A DNA stretch of 64,000 nucleotides. It comes from Chitinophagaceae bacterium LGM1. Lineage in GTDB: Bacteria; Bacteroidota; Bacteroidia; Chitinophagales; Chitinophagaceae. Under the pieces are notes generated by a model. It saw only the letters and a program-made list of their open reading frames with translations, did no database searches and was not told the origin of the DNA. The position numbers and the translations under genes were made by a program. The stretch's first letter is position 1, and each line of letters opens with the position of its first letter. Below, piece after piece: positions 23,007 to 32,524 of the stretch. The stretch covers positions 2,785,001 through 2,849,000 of the forward strand of contig CP075895.1 in NCBI GenBank assembly GCA_018604165.1, read 5' to 3'.

Positions 23007-25103
23007 ATGTACACCACACAGGACGAGCAACGCTTATACAATCAGGCGAAAGCATTGATAGATGCCGATAGCGCAAATGTTGAAGACACCATTCTGCAAT
23101 TGCGTGAAGTGCTCAATTATGCCGACTGGAAGTATTATGTACAAAGCGAACCTGTGTTGGCAGATGTGGAATACGATACACTCTTCAAAAAACTGCAACA
23201 CCTTGAAGAACAATACCCTGAACATATAACCCTCGACTCGCCTACACAACGTGTTGCCAAAGGCCTTAGTGAAAAGTTTCCCGCTGTCAGCCATTTAGTA
23301 CCCATGCTGAGCCTTGATAATACCTACAATGCCGATGACCTTCGCGATTGGGACAGGCGTTGTAAAGAGTTGACAGGCATGGAAGAGATAGAGTATTGTG
23401 CAGAACCGAAATACGATGGTGCAAGCATATCGCTCATTTACGAAAACGGGCAGTTAGTGCGCGGCGCTACCCGTGGCGATGGTGTGATGGGAGAAGAAGT
23501 AACTATCAACATCAAGCAGATACGCTCTTTGCCTTTGTCTGCCGCTTTTACAAAAGACCATATTAACCAGATAGAGATACGTGGCGAGGTGGTGATAAAT
23601 AAAGATGTGTTCGCCGCCTACAACACACAACGCATTGCAGAGGGCTTGTCGCCACTGGCAAATCCGCGTAATGCAGCATCAGGTACACTCCGTATATTAG
23701 ACCCTACAGAAGTTGGCAAGCGCAAACTATATGCCATCCTCTATCACATCAGCTATTATACACAAACAGGTGATAGTGTTGTACCCGAAGTATTACAAAC
23801 ACACTATGGCTCACTCAAGTGGTTGTATCAGTTAGGCTTCCCCACACCCGTTAATGAAATGAAACGCTTTCGTAGTATTGACGAAGTGATTGATTTTTGT
23901 GCGGCATTTGAAGCAAGGCGCGACGACCTGCCTTATGAGGTGGATGGACTGGTGATTAAAGTAAACAACTTCGCCCTGCAAGATAAAATGGGCATGACTA
24001 CCCACCACCCGCGTTGGGCAGTGGCATACAAATTCAAAGCAAGACAGGCTACCAGCAAGCTACTGCGTGTAGAGTTTCAGGTGGGGCGTACAGGCTCTGT
24101 AACACCAGTTGCCAAAATAGAGCCAGTGCCTATTGGTGGTGTTACGGTTAGTTCCATCTCACTTTTCAATGAAGATGTAGTACGCGAAAAAGACCTGCAC
24201 ATCGGCGATACAGTTTTGGTAGAGCGCGCGGGCGATGTGATTCCCTATATCGTAAAACCATTGTCAGATTTGCGCGATGGTACGGAAGAAAAAATCATAT
24301 TCCCTACCCACTGCCCTGTATGCAATGAAGAGTTAGAGAAGCCCGAAGAAGAAGCGGTATGGCGGTGCATCAATATTAGCTGCCCTGCACAAGTAGTAGA
24401 GCGAATCATACACTTTGCAAGTAAAGATGCGATGGATATACGCAACATGGGCGATGCCAACGTACGCAAGTTTCATGAATTAGGCTTACTAAATACTATC
24501 CCAGATATATACAGCATCAATTGGGATGAAGTAGCTAAACTTGGTGGCTTTGGCGAGAAATCAATCACCAACCTGAAAACCGCTATTGACAACAGCAAAC
24601 AACAACCGCTGAACCGTGTGATATACGGGCTGGGCATACGCCATGTAGGCGAAACAATGGCAAAGACACTCGCCAATGCGGTAGCGCATATCCACGATTT
24701 ATATAATTATACCGAAGAACAATTACTGGCACTTGAAGATGTAGGCCCTAAAGTGGCAGCAACGGTATTACACTTCTTCCACACACCCGAAAACAGGCAC
24801 ATGATAGACCTGCTGGAGCAGGCAGGTGTTAATCTTGTCAACCAAAAAAGAAATACGTCACAAACAGGCGGCGAACTGGAAGGCAAAACATTCCTGTTTA
24901 CGGGTACGCTCAACCGTTTCAAGCGCAGCGAGGCCGAAGCAATGGTTGAAGCTAAAGGTGGTGCACTACTTAGTAGTGTCAGCAGCAAGCTCAACTATTT
25001 AGTAGTAGGCGAAGATGCAGGCAGTAAATTGGAAAAAGCCAAGAAGCTGGGAACAGTTGCGATACTGAGTGAAGATGAGTTTTTGACTTTGATAAATGGT
25101 TAG
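23007..25103 (+). CDS. ligA: NAD-dependent DNA ligase LigA
   Basis: 698 residues, slightly longer than the usual 670. The adenylation domain has the lysine nucleophile in EYCAEPKYDGASISL (near residue 130) and GEVVINKD. OB fold: FQVGRTGSVTPVAKIEPV. The four-Cys zinc finger is CPVC and CINISCPAQ, followed by helix-hairpin-helix repeats (GFGEKSITNLKTAI, YTEEQLLALEDVGPKVA) and the C-terminal BRCT (GGELEGKTFLFTGTL). It seals nicks in replication and repair using NAD+. All domains appear intact. It ends the NAD-flavoured run of genes. Confidence 0.97.
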   Translation: MYTTQDEQRLYNQAKALIDADSANVEDTILQLREVLNYADWKYYVQSEPVLADVEYDTLFKKLQHLEEQYPEHITLDSPTQRVAKGLSEKFPAVSHLVPMLSLDNTYNADDLRDWDRRCKELTGMEEIEYCAEPKYDGASISLIYENGQLVRGATRGDGVMGEEVTINIKQIRSLPLSAAFTKDHINQIEIRGEVVINKDVFAAYNTQRIAEGLSPLANPRNAASGTLRILDPTEVGKRKLYAILYHISYYTQTGDSVVPEVLQTHYGSLKWLYQLGFPTPVNEMKRFRSIDEVIDFCAAFEARRDDLPYEVDGLVIKVNNFALQDKMGMTTHHPRWAVAYKFKARQATSKLLRVEFQVGRTGSVTPVAKIEPVPIGGVTVSSISLFNEDVVREKDLHIGDTVLVERAGDVIPYIVKPLSDLRDGTEEKIIFPTHCPVCNEELEKPEEEAVWRCINISCPAQVVERIIHFASKDAMDIRNMGDANVRKFHELGLLNTIPDIYSINWDEVAKLGGFGEKSITNLKTAIDNSKQQPLNRVIYGLGIRHVGETMAKTLANAVAHIHDLYNYTEEQLLALEDVGPKVAATVLHFFHTPENRHMIDLLEQAGVNLVNQKRNTSQTGGELEGKTFLFTGTLNRFKRSEAEAMVEAKGGALLSSVSSKLNYLVVGEDAGSKLEKAKKLGTVAILSEDEFLTLING

Positions 25104-25226
25104 AATATATACTCCTTACTACTAACCCCACACTTTAGTGTTAGGGCATATCAAATACATAATAAGGCTTCAGCCATGACAAGCATAAGTAGAATATTCA
25201 TTAAATTTGTTTAAACACATTTAGGT

Positions 25227-25418
25227 ATGACATACGTGGAAATAGACGACAAAACCCCCGAAGGAAAAAAAATTGTTGAGTTTCTCAAAACACAACGATA
25301 TATACGCATATTGAATAAGCCCAATGCTGTTACACAAAAAGCTATAGCAGATGCCAGAAACGGCAAGACAAAGAAAGCAAAATACACTAAAGACTTATTC
25401 AAACAGATTTTGAATTAA
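25227..25418 (+). CDS. Antitoxin of a YafQ-type pair (DUF2683-like)
   Basis: 63 residues, starting MTYVEIDDKTPEGKKIVEF and ending TKDLFKQILN. Short helical protein with a basic centre, like the small antitoxins found with YafQ toxins in Bacteroidota. The stop shares one base with the toxin start (TAATG), which shows translational coupling. It would bind its own promoter and neutralise the toxin. Confidence 0.75.
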   Translation: MTYVEIDDKTPEGKKIVEFLKTQRYIRILNKPNAVTQKAIADARNGKTKKAKYTKDLFKQILN

Positions 25419-25690
25419 TGTTCACACTTTCCTATACTAACCAATTCAATAAAGATGTAAGGTTAGCAGCAAAAAGAGGTTATAATATGCGCCTGCTGGA
25501 AACTGCTATTAATAAACTCATTACTACAGGTAAACTCGACGAAAAATACTTACCTCATAAACTAAAAGGCGACTACAGCGATTGCATGGAATGTCATATC
25601 AAACCCGATTGGTTGCTGATATGGAAACAAGACAATAAAGCAAAAGAGATTACTTTGGTTCGTACCGGCACTCATGCCGATTTATTTTGA
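25418..25690 (+). CDS. YafQ/RelE-family mRNA interferase toxin
   Basis: 90 residues. Family pattern: YTNQFNKDVRLAAKRGYNMRLLETAINKL, KYLPHKLKGDYSDCMECHIKPDWLLIWK, then TLVRTGTHADLF, with the conserved HxLxGxY...C.ECHIxPDWLL segment and terminal His/Phe. These toxins cut mRNA on the ribosome. Coupled to the 63-residue antitoxin in a chromosomal type II system between ligA and a lipoprotein gene. Confidence 0.9.
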   Translation: MFTLSYTNQFNKDVRLAAKRGYNMRLLETAINKLITTGKLDEKYLPHKLKGDYSDCMECHIKPDWLLIWKQDNKAKEITLVRTGTHADLF

Positions 25691-25736
25691 TGCAATACCA
25701 AAATATTATTCATCACTGTTTACATACATTCATATT

Positions 25737-26150
25737 ATGAAACACACCCTCTACATCTTACTAATGGCATTATCTGTAACAGCTTGCAACTCTGCCAATA
25801 CAGAGCGTCCGTCTGATAAATACGAAGCCAAAAAGAAATCGCTGGAAGAAACCGAGCGAGAGAACCCATTGCAGTTTCTGCGCATCGAGGGCGATAATCA
25901 TGTCAACCTGTTGAATCAGGAAGTGGTAGAGGGCGAGATAACCAACAAAGCCACGCTGGCATCTTTCAAAGATGTAGAAGTACGCATCACTTTCAAAAGC
26001 AAAACAGGCAGCACTATCGAAAAAACGGTAAAGACGGTGAATGATGTAGTTGAGCCCGGTAAGTCGGTGTCTTTCAAGTTCAAGATGAAAAAACCGAAAG
26101 GCACTGCCTCTGTAGCCGTTGATATAACAGGTGCGTTAGCCGATAAATAA
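25737..26150 (+). CDS. Lipoprotein with FxLYD-like domain
   Basis: 137 residues from the ATG at 25737. Lipobox in LSVTACNSANT (Cys near 17), charged linker, then a small beta domain (VVEGEITNKATLASFKDVEV, then TFKSKTGSTIEKTVKT and VEPGKSVSFKFKMKKPKG) of the FxLYD/extracellular Ig-like kind. Function unknown; it would sit on a membrane face. Followed by a clear terminator. Confidence 0.7.
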   Translation: MKHTLYILLMALSVTACNSANTERPSDKYEAKKKSLEETERENPLQFLRIEGDNHVNLLNQEVVEGEITNKATLASFKDVEVRITFKSKTGSTIEKTVKTVNDVVEPGKSVSFKFKMKKPKGTASVAVDITGALADK

Positions 26151-26174
26151 GCCTTTGATAGATATATATGTTTT

Positions 26175-26199
26175 AAAAGCCGTTTACAGACGGCTTTTT
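26175..26199 (+). terminator. Terminator after the lipoprotein gene
   Basis: AAAAGCCGT with ACGGCTTTT around TTACAG, then further T. Good intrinsic terminator before the metH promoter. Confidence 0.85.
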
Positions 26200-26223
26200 G
26201 CATGTATTCACCTCACATTATAT

Positions 26224-26231
26224 TACCTTTG
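26224..26231 (+). promoter_or_regulatory. Bacteroidota -7 box of metH
   Basis: TACCTTTG matches TAnnTTTG 28 bp before the metH ATG, with TTTTG (26196-26200) about 23 bp upstream as a -33 element. No cobalamin or SAM riboswitch is seen in this short leader. Confidence 0.6.
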
Positions 26232-26259
26232 CAAACGTTTTAAGCGCACTATATAACTG

Positions 26260-28935
26260 ATGTCTGAAATTAGACCATATCTCAGGTTGAGCGGGTTGGA
26301 ACCATTAGTGGTTCGCCCCGAAACCAATTTTGTAAACGTAGGTGAAAGAACCAATGTAACGGGTTCTAAAAAATTCGCCCGCCTTATCAAAGAAAACCAA
26401 TACGAAGAAGCACTATCTGTTGCCCGCCAGCAGGTAGAAAGCGGCGCACAGATACTGGACGTAAACATGGATGATGCTTTGCTGGATGGCGAAAAAGCCA
26501 TGACCACATTCATCAACCTGCTACAGAGCGAACCCGATATTGCCAAAATACCCATCATGCTCGATTCGTCTAAGTTCTCCATCATACTGGCAGGGCTTAA
26601 ATGTATTCAGGGCAAGTGTATTGTTAACTCAATATCATTAAAAGAGGGCGAAGAAAAGTTTATAGAGCAGGCAACTATATGCAGAAGTTTTGGTGCATCG
26701 GTTATCGTTATGGCGTTCGACGAACAAGGACAGGCAGATAACCTGCAACGCCGTGTAGACATCTGCCAACGTGCTTACGATATACTTACGCAACAAGTAG
26801 GCTTTCCGCCACAAGACATCATATTCGACCCCAATATATTTGCAGTAGCTACGGGTATAGAAGAACATAACAACTACGCAGTAGAATTTATTGAAGCTAC
26901 CCGCATCATCAAGCAACGTATGCCGCTTACCAAAGTAAGTGGTGGTGTCAGCAACGTATCTTTCTCTTTCCGTGGCAACGACCATGTGCGCGAGGCTATA
27001 CACAGTGTATTCCTCTACCACGCCATCAAAGCGGGCATGGATATGGGCATTGTAAATGCAGGACAGTTGGTGGTGTATGATGAGATAGAACCACAACTAC
27101 GTGAGCTTTGCGAGGATGTGGTTTTGAATCGCCGGGAAGATGCTACAGAACGCCTTGTAACATTTGCAGAAACGGTAAAAGCAAAAGGCAAAGAAGAAAA
27201 GAAAGACGAAGCATGGCGCAACGGCACGGTTGAAGAACGTCTGAAACATGCGCTGGTAAACGGCATTACCGACTATATAGATACTGATACGGAAGAAGCA
27301 AGACAAAAGTACGCCCGTCCGCTGGAAGTAATTGAAGGCCCGCTGATGGCTGGTATGAATGTAGTGGGCGATTTGTTTGGTAGCGGAAAAATGTTTCTGC
27401 CGCAGGTGGTAAAGAGCGCACGTGTGATGAAGAAAAGCGTGGCATGGCTTACCCCGTTTATTGAAGAAGAAAAAAGAAACAATCCTGCCGCACAACAAGG
27501 CAGCGTAGCCAAAATATTGATGGCTACAGTAAAAGGCGATGTGCACGATATTGGCAAAAACATTGTGGGTGTGGTATTGGGTTGCAACGGGTACGACATC
27601 ATAGACCTGGGCGTGATGGTGCCTGCCGATAAAATATTAGATACCGCACAGAAAGAAAATGTGGACATTATAGGTTTGAGTGGTTTGATAACCCCATCGC
27701 TCGATGAAATGGTGCATGTGGCGAAAGAAATGAAACGCCGTGGCATGAAGCAACCATTGCTGATTGGCGGTGCTACTACATCGCGTACGCATACTGCCGT
27801 AAAGATTGCACCTGAATACGATAACGGTGTAGTATATGTACTGGATGCCAGCCGTAGTGTAACGGTAGCAGGTAGTTTGCTAAGTAACGAACAGAAAGGG
27901 GGATTCCTTAGTAACATCAGTACAGAATACACCAAGCTGCAAGAAGACTTTGCCAGCAAACGCAGCGCAAAAGAATATGTACCATTTACAGAAGCACAGC
28001 AAAACCCGGTAAAAATAGATTGGGGCAACTATACACCGCCCGTACCACAGTTTACCGGCACTAAAGTATTTGAAGACCATAGCATTGCTGCCATTCGCCA
28101 ATACATAGACTGGGGCCCATTCTTCATAGCATGGGAAATGAAGGGCAAATACCCGGACATACTGAAAGATGCACACATAGGCACAGAAGCTACTAAATTA
28201 TACAACGATGCTAATGCTATGCTGGATAAAATAGTAGCAGAGCAGTGGTTGCATGCAGAGGGTGTTATCGGCTTTTGGAACGCTGCTAAAACAGCACCTG
28301 ATACCATCGTATTGAAAGACGATGCAGGCAATGTACTCCATACATTAGAGAGCCTGCGCCAGCAACAAAAGAAAGCAGCCAATCAGCCACATTTTTCATT
28401 ATCAGATTTTATCAGTCCTGTTAGGGCAGACTATATGGGTGCGTTTGCCGTGAGCATACATGGCATAGAACCACACCTCAAAGCATTTGCAGACAACCAC
28501 GACGACTATAATAAAATAATGCTGCAAGCATTGGCAGACAGGTTGGCAGAAGCATTTGCAGAGCTGCTGCATCATCAGGTACGTACCGATTACTGGGGAT
28601 ATGCCAAAGATGAAGCACTGAGCAATGAAGAAATGATTAAAGAAACCTATCAGGGCATCCGCCCTGCGCCGGGCTATCCCGCTTGCCCAGACCATACGGA
28701 GAAATACAAACTCTTCGACCTGCTGAAAGCAACCGATAATGCAGGCATCATACTGACGGAATCTTTAGCCATGTACCCTGCTGCATCGGTATGCGGTTGG
28801 TATTTCAGCCACCCGCAGAGCACTTACTTCGGCATCAACAAAATACAGCAAGACCAGCTTGAAGACTATGCCAAACGCAAGGGCATGACACTGGAAGAAA
28901 TGAAAAAATGGTTAAGCCCGATATTGGAAGGATAA
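26260..28935 (+). CDS. metH: Cobalamin-dependent methionine synthase lacking the homocysteine domain
   Basis: 891 residues against about 1,230 for full MetH: it starts at the pterin-binding domain ([20 protein letters not shown]). The cobalamin part follows with the cap domain and the B12 loop [20 protein letters not shown], with DxHxxG, near residue 435. The SAM-binding reactivation domain is the C-terminal third ([15 protein letters not shown] and [16 protein letters not shown]). Split MetH, with the homocysteine S-methyltransferase domain encoded elsewhere, is known in Bacteroidota; that half is not in this window. It remethylates homocysteine to methionine. The related ahcY lies 1.2 kb downstream on the other strand. 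Confidence 0.93.
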   Translation: MSEIRPYLRLSGLEPLVVRPETNFVNVGERTNVTGSKKFARLIKENQYEEALSVARQQVESGAQILDVNMDDALLDGEKAMTTFINLLQSEPDIAKIPIMLDSSKFSIILAGLKCIQGKCIVNSISLKEGEEKFIEQATICRSFGASVIVMAFDEQGQADNLQRRVDICQRAYDILTQQVGFPPQDIIFDPNIFAVATGIEEHNNYAVEFIEATRIIKQRMPLTKVSGGVSNVSFSFRGNDHVREAIHSVFLYHAIKAGMDMGIVNAGQLVVYDEIEPQLRELCEDVVLNRREDATERLVTFAETVKAKGKEEKKDEAWRNGTVEERLKHALVNGITDYIDTDTEEARQKYARPLEVIEGPLMAGMNVVGDLFGSGKMFLPQVVKSARVMKKSVAWLTPFIEEEKRNNPAAQQGSVAKILMATVKGDVHDIGKNIVGVVLGCNGYDIIDLGVMVPADKILDTAQKENVDIIGLSGLITPSLDEMVHVAKEMKRRGMKQPLLIGGATTSRTHTAVKIAPEYDNGVVYVLDASRSVTVAGSLLSNEQKGGFLSNISTEYTKLQEDFASKRSAKEYVPFTEAQQNPVKIDWGNYTPPVPQFTGTKVFEDHSIAAIRQYIDWGPFFIAWEMKGKYPDILKDAHIGTEATKLYNDANAMLDKIVAEQWLHAEGVIGFWNAAKTAPDTIVLKDDAGNVLHTLESLRQQQKKAANQPHFSLSDFISPVRADYMGAFAVSIHGIEPHLKAFADNHDDYNKIMLQALADRLAEAFAELLHHQVRTDYWGYAKDEALSNEEMIKETYQGIRPAPGYPACPDHTEKYKLFDLLKATDNAGIILTESLAMYPAASVCGWYFSHPQSTYFGINKIQQDQLEDYAKRKGMTLEEMKKWLSPILEG

Positions 28936-28936
28936 T

Positions 28937-29599
28937 ATGAGTGAGATAAGAAAAACGGAACAGGCAGGCACACAATCGCCCGTATTACGGATACTGGCAA
29001 ACATCGTATCGTTTGTCTTTCATCCTGTATTTATGCCTACGGTGCTAACATGCTTACTATACATATTGGCTCCATCGAACTTTGCAGGTATAGAGGAGAA
29101 GAAATTAAGCATGTATATCTTTATAATCGCAAACATTACTCTTTTCTATCCCTTACTAATTACTTTCTTATTAAAAAGGTTAGGCTTTATACAAAGCTAT
29201 TACATGACCGACCAAAAAGATAGGATAATTCCATTTATCAGTACCACGATAATGTATTTCTGGGTTTATTGGGTTTTTAGAAATACTGGTACACCTTTTA
29301 TTTTGCGCTTGATGTTGCTTGGTAATTTATGGGGAATCGTTGTGTTATTCATACTCAATATCTTCTTCAAAATAAGTATGCATACCAGCGCGGCTGGTGG
29401 CTTTTTAGGTGTTATGATTGTATTGTTGCTTACCAATCCTGTCAATATGATGCTGCCGCTATTCATATCGCTGATAGTATGTGGTATGATAGGCACTGCA
29501 CGCCTGCTGTTGGGCGCACACAAGCCGGGCGAAATCTGGTGGGGGTACGCCATCGGCATATTGGCGCAGGTAGCCGCTTATATCTATATTATCTGGTAA
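28937..29599 (+). CDS. PAP2-like polytopic membrane protein
   Basis: 220 residues with about six membrane helices. The C-terminal RLLLGAHKPGEIWWGYAIG and earlier ISMHTSAAGGFLG resemble the phosphatase motifs of PAP2 proteins in degenerate form (His/Ala-Gly in place of SGH; LGAHKPGEIW in place of SRxxxxxHxxxD). It starts 1 bp after the metH stop codon. It may be an active or inactive lipid phosphatase. The downstream LMW-type phosphatase gene is 4 bp away. Confidence 0.65.
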   Translation: MSEIRKTEQAGTQSPVLRILANIVSFVFHPVFMPTVLTCLLYILAPSNFAGIEEKKLSMYIFIIANITLFYPLLITFLLKRLGFIQSYYMTDQKDRIIPFISTTIMYFWVYWVFRNTGTPFILRLMLLGNLWGIVVLFILNIFFKISMHTSAAGGFLGVMIVLLLTNPVNMMLPLFISLIVCGMIGTARLLLGAHKPGEIWWGYAIGILAQVAAYIYIIW

Positions 29600-29603
29600 A
29601 ACA

Positions 29604-29924
29604 TTGAATATACTCTTCATTTGCAGCCGCAACCAATGGCGCAGCCCCACAGCCGAAGCGGTTTATAAAAACACAGAGGGCGTTACAGCCAAGTCGGCAG
29701 GTACATCTTCCTCAGCACGTACTAGGGTTAATGAATCACTCATCCGATGGGCAGATATTGTATTCGTGATGGAAGACAAACATAAAAAAATCCTGCAATC
29801 ACAATTCCACACTGCCATCCAAAACAAGCAGCTTGTCGTCATGCATATACCGGACGAATATCAGTATATGGACGCTGAATTGATTGACATGATACAGGAT
29901 ATTGTTAATCCATATATCATATAA
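29604..29924 (+). CDS. Low-molecular-weight protein tyrosine phosphatase-like
   Basis: 106 residues, shorter than the usual 150, from a TTG start (MNILFICSRNQWRSPTAEAV). The P-loop C-x5-R-S (CSRNQWRS) is intact. The acid loop, usually DP near the end of the protein, is replaced by HIPDEYQYMD, with Asp present. Similar short forms are common in Bacteroidota. Likely dephosphorylates a protein or small molecule; target unknown. Last gene of the metH transcript. Confidence 0.75.
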   Translation: MNILFICSRNQWRSPTAEAVYKNTEGVTAKSAGTSSSARTRVNESLIRWADIVFVMEDKHKKILQSQFHTAIQNKQLVVMHIPDEYQYMDAELIDMIQDIVNPYII

Positions 29925-30004
29925 TTATCGTAAATTTGCTATAGTAAATTTCGCTCTTTGACATACTGTATAACCCTGCTATTTTCATGCATTTGTTATC
30001 AATT

Positions 30005-30036
30005 GTTGCCGTTTTAAACAATTACAAAACGGCAAC
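30005..30036. terminator. Inverted repeat after the LMW-phosphatase gene
   Basis: GTTGCCGTTTT (30005-30015) and AAAACGGCAAC (30026-30036), perfect 11-bp stem, 10-nt loop. There is no T-run on the plus strand; CAGCAACAATT follows. It may be a terminator or RNA stabiliser for the metH transcript. Confidence 0.45.
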
Positions 30037-30117
30037 AAACAGCAACAATTCTGCTGCTAATAGATTGATTATCAATAAAAATTATTACTTCAGTTTGTTG
30101 CTGACAACAAAAAAATA

Positions 30118-30140
30118 TAGGCTTCCGTTTTGGAAGCCTA
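30118..30140 (-). terminator. Terminator of ahcY
   Basis: TAGGCTTCC with GGAAGCCTA around GTTTT, and an A-run to the left that reads as a T-run for the minus strand. It lies 18 bp past the ahcY stop. Confidence 0.9.
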
Positions 30141-30157
30141 ATCGGTTTAGATTACAA

Positions 30158-31486
30158 TTAGTAACGGTACATCTCTGGTTTGAAAGGACCATTCTTAGCA
30201 ATGCCCAAATATTCAGACTGCTCGTCGGTCAGTTCTTCCAGTTCTACACCAATTTTGCCAAGGTGCAGGCGGGCAACTTTCTCATCCAAGTGCTTAGGCA
30301 ACACATACACTTTGTTTTCGTAGTTGCTGTGGTTATTCCACAGTTCTATCTGAGCCAGTGTTTGGTTGCTGAATGAGTTACTCATTACAAAAGATGGGTG
30401 GCCTGTTGCGCAACCCAAGTTCACCAAACGACCTTCAGCCAGTACTATAACGTCTTTACCGTCTATTGTGTACAAGTCAACCTGTGGCTTGATGGTGTTT
30501 TTAGTATTGCCGTAGTTGTCGTTCAACCAAGCCATATCTATTTCAATATCGAAGTGGCCTATGTTACAAACAATGGCTTTATCCTTCATCAGTCGGAAGT
30601 GCTTTTCTGTAATCAGGTCGCGGCAACCGGAAGCTGTAACGATGATGTCTGCTTCTTTCACAGCATCTACCATTTTCTTTACTTCAAAGCCGTCCATAGC
30701 TGCTTGCAATGCGCAGATTGGGTCTATTTCCGTAACGATAACACGCGCACCTGCACCACGCAGTGATTCTGCAGAACCTTTACCCACATCGCCATAACCA
30801 CCAACAACGGCTACTTTACCAGCCATCATTACGTCTGTAGCGCGGCGGATAGAGTCAACCAATGATTCTTTACAACCGTATTTGTTATCGAACTTAGATT
30901 TTGTAACTGAGTCGTTTACGTTGATAGCAGGCATAGGCAATGTACCTTTCTGCATACGCTCGTACAAACGGTGTACACCTGTAGTTGTTTCTTCGCTCAG
31001 GCCTTTGATGTGCTGTATCAACTCTGTGTAGTTGTCAAACACGATGTTTGTCAGGTCACCACCATCGTCCAGTATCATGTTCAGCGGACGGTCTTCACTA
31101 CCAAAGAACAATGTTTGCTCGATACACCAATCAGCTTCTGCCTGTGTTTGTCCTTTCCATGCAAATACACCTATACCCGCAGCAGCTATAGCAGCAGCAG
31201 CATGGTCTTGTGTAGAGAAGATATTGCAAGAGCTCCATTTTACCTCTGCACCCAATGCTACCAATGTTTCAATCAACACAGCAGTTTGGATAGTCATGTG
31301 CAGGCAACCGGCTATGCGTGCGCCTTTCAATGGTTGTTGAGAACCATATTCTGCACGGATAGCCATCAGACCGGGCATTTCTGCTTCAGCCAATTTTATT
31401 TCTTTACGGCCCCACTCAGCCAAGCTCATGTCCTTAACTTTGTAAGGTAATTTGAAGTCAATTTGCGAACGCGTCATTGTGCTCAT
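30158..31486 (-). CDS. ahcY: Adenosylhomocysteinase
   Basis: 442 residues, normal length. The substrate and NAD motifs are present: [56 protein letters not shown], then the NAD site [19 protein letters not shown], and the C-terminal [16 protein letters not shown] with [13 protein letters not shown]. It splits S-adenosylhomocysteine into adenosine and homocysteine, feeding the MetH reaction. Transcribed alone from a TATCTTTG box (31524-31531, minus strand). Confidence 0.97.
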   Translation of the reverse strand: MSTMTRSQIDFKLPYKVKDMSLAEWGRKEIKLAEAEMPGLMAIRAEYGSQQPLKGARIAGCLHMTIQTAVLIETLVALGAEVKWSSCNIFSTQDHAAAAIAAAGIGVFAWKGQTQAEADWCIEQTLFFGSEDRPLNMILDDGGDLTNIVFDNYTELIQHIKGLSEETTTGVHRLYERMQKGTLPMPAINVNDSVTKSKFDNKYGCKESLVDSIRRATDVMMAGKVAVVGGYGDVGKGSAESLRGAGARVIVTEIDPICALQAAMDGFEVKKMVDAVKEADIIVTASGCRDLITEKHFRLMKDKAIVCNIGHFDIEIDMAWLNDNYGNTKNTIKPQVDLYTIDGKDVIVLAEGRLVNLGCATGHPSFVMSNSFSNQTLAQIELWNNHSNYENKVYVLPKHLDEKVARLHLGKIGVELEELTDEQSEYLGIAKNGPFKPEMYRY

Positions 31487-31523
31487 TTTCAGTCTTATTT
31501 ATAGTTTTTATTTTTTCGAAGCG

Positions 31524-31531
31524 CAAAGATA
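31524..31531 (-). promoter_or_regulatory. Bacteroidota -7 box of ahcY
   Basis: Complement reads TATCTTTG, matching TAnnTTTG, 38 bp before the ahcY start. Confidence 0.5.
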
Positions 31532-31609
31532 AATCATTTCCTATTATTAACCAATTAAATAATATGTGTTAGATAATACCTAATAGCTGATGTATAACAG
31601 TAAAGAGGA

Positions 31610-32485
31610 CTAAAGGTTTTTGAGGTACTGCTGTATTTTTTTGTTGGTGTCTTCGCTTACGTTCACCAATGGCAAGCGCACTGTATCACCGCAAATGTCC
31701 ATGTGTTTAAGGACACACTTTACACCAGCAGGGTTGCCTTCCACAAACAACAGGCGGATGCCTTCTAATAATTTATAGTGCAGCATTTGCGCATTGGTAT
31801 AGTTGCCTGCTAAAGCGTCATTTACGATACCAGTGAAGTCTTTCGTAAAGCAATTGGCAGCTACAGATATAACACCTTCCATACCGATAGCTATTTGTGG
31901 AAGCACTAAATCATCATCGCCAGATAGTATAGCAAAATGAGCAGGTTTACCCTGTACTAAATCCATACACTGGCTCATATTGCCGCTGGCTTCTTTCACC
32001 GCCACTATGTGTTTGAACTCATTAGCAAGCCTCAGCGTTGTAGGTGGTAGCATATTGGTTACTGTGCGCCCCGGTACATTGTATAATATGATGGGCTTGG
32101 TGGTAGCATGTGCAATAGCTTTGAAGTGTTGATATAAACCTTCTTGTGTAGGCTTGTTGTAATAAGGCACTACAGTTAGTATGCCATCTACATTTGTCAG
32201 GTCGTATTCTTTCAGGTTTTCTACAACCTCTGCTGTGTTATTGCCACCTATACCGCAAACAACAGGCACACGTTTATTACACTTTTCAATGATAAAAGCC
32301 AATACCTGCTTTCGTTCAGTGGCATTCATAGTAGGCGCTTCGCTGGTAGTACCAAGTGCTACCAGGTAGTTTACACCGCCAGCTATTACATGGTTTACCA
32401 ATTTTTCAAGCGCGCTGTAGTCAACGCTTCCATCTGCATTAAAAGGTGTTACCAAAGCCACACCAGTACCACTAAACTGATTCAT
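31610..32485 (-). CDS. dapA: 4-hydroxy-tetrahydrodipicolinate synthase
   Basis: 291 residues from the ATG at 32485 (MNQFSGTGVALVTPFNADGS); four more upstream codons are possible. Motifs: ALGTTSEAPTMN (Thr-Thr proton relay), PYYNKPTQEGLYQHF, the Tyr of YNVPGRTVTNM, and the Schiff-base Lys in HIVAVKEASGNMSQ. Condenses pyruvate and aspartate semialdehyde for lysine and peptidoglycan precursor synthesis in the cytoplasm. About 40 bp downstream of accA on the same strand, so it may be cotranscribed with it. Confidence 0.95.
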   Translation of the reverse strand: MNQFSGTGVALVTPFNADGSVDYSALEKLVNHVIAGGVNYLVALGTTSEAPTMNATERKQVLAFIIEKCNKRVPVVCGIGGNNTAEVVENLKEYDLTNVDGILTVVPYYNKPTQEGLYQHFKAIAHATTKPIILYNVPGRTVTNMLPPTTLRLANEFKHIVAVKEASGNMSQCMDLVQGKPAHFAILSGDDDLVLPQIAIGMEGVISVAANCFTKDFTGIVNDALAGNYTNAQMLHYKLLEGIRLLFVEGNPAGVKCVLKHMDICGDTVRLPLVNVSEDTNKKIQQYLKNL

Positions 32486-32524
32486 CAATAAATTCAAAAG
32501 TTAAAATTCAAAAAAAGATAATCC

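Noticed and set aside
26150-26260. Cobalamin riboswitch before metH
   Set aside because: The spacer is about 110 bp, holds a terminator and promoter, and lacks a B12-box-like sequence.
27273-28028. Open frame of 251 codons antisense to metH
   Set aside because: Ser/Cys-rich low-quality translation, no domain, and it lies wholly inside an intact MetH.
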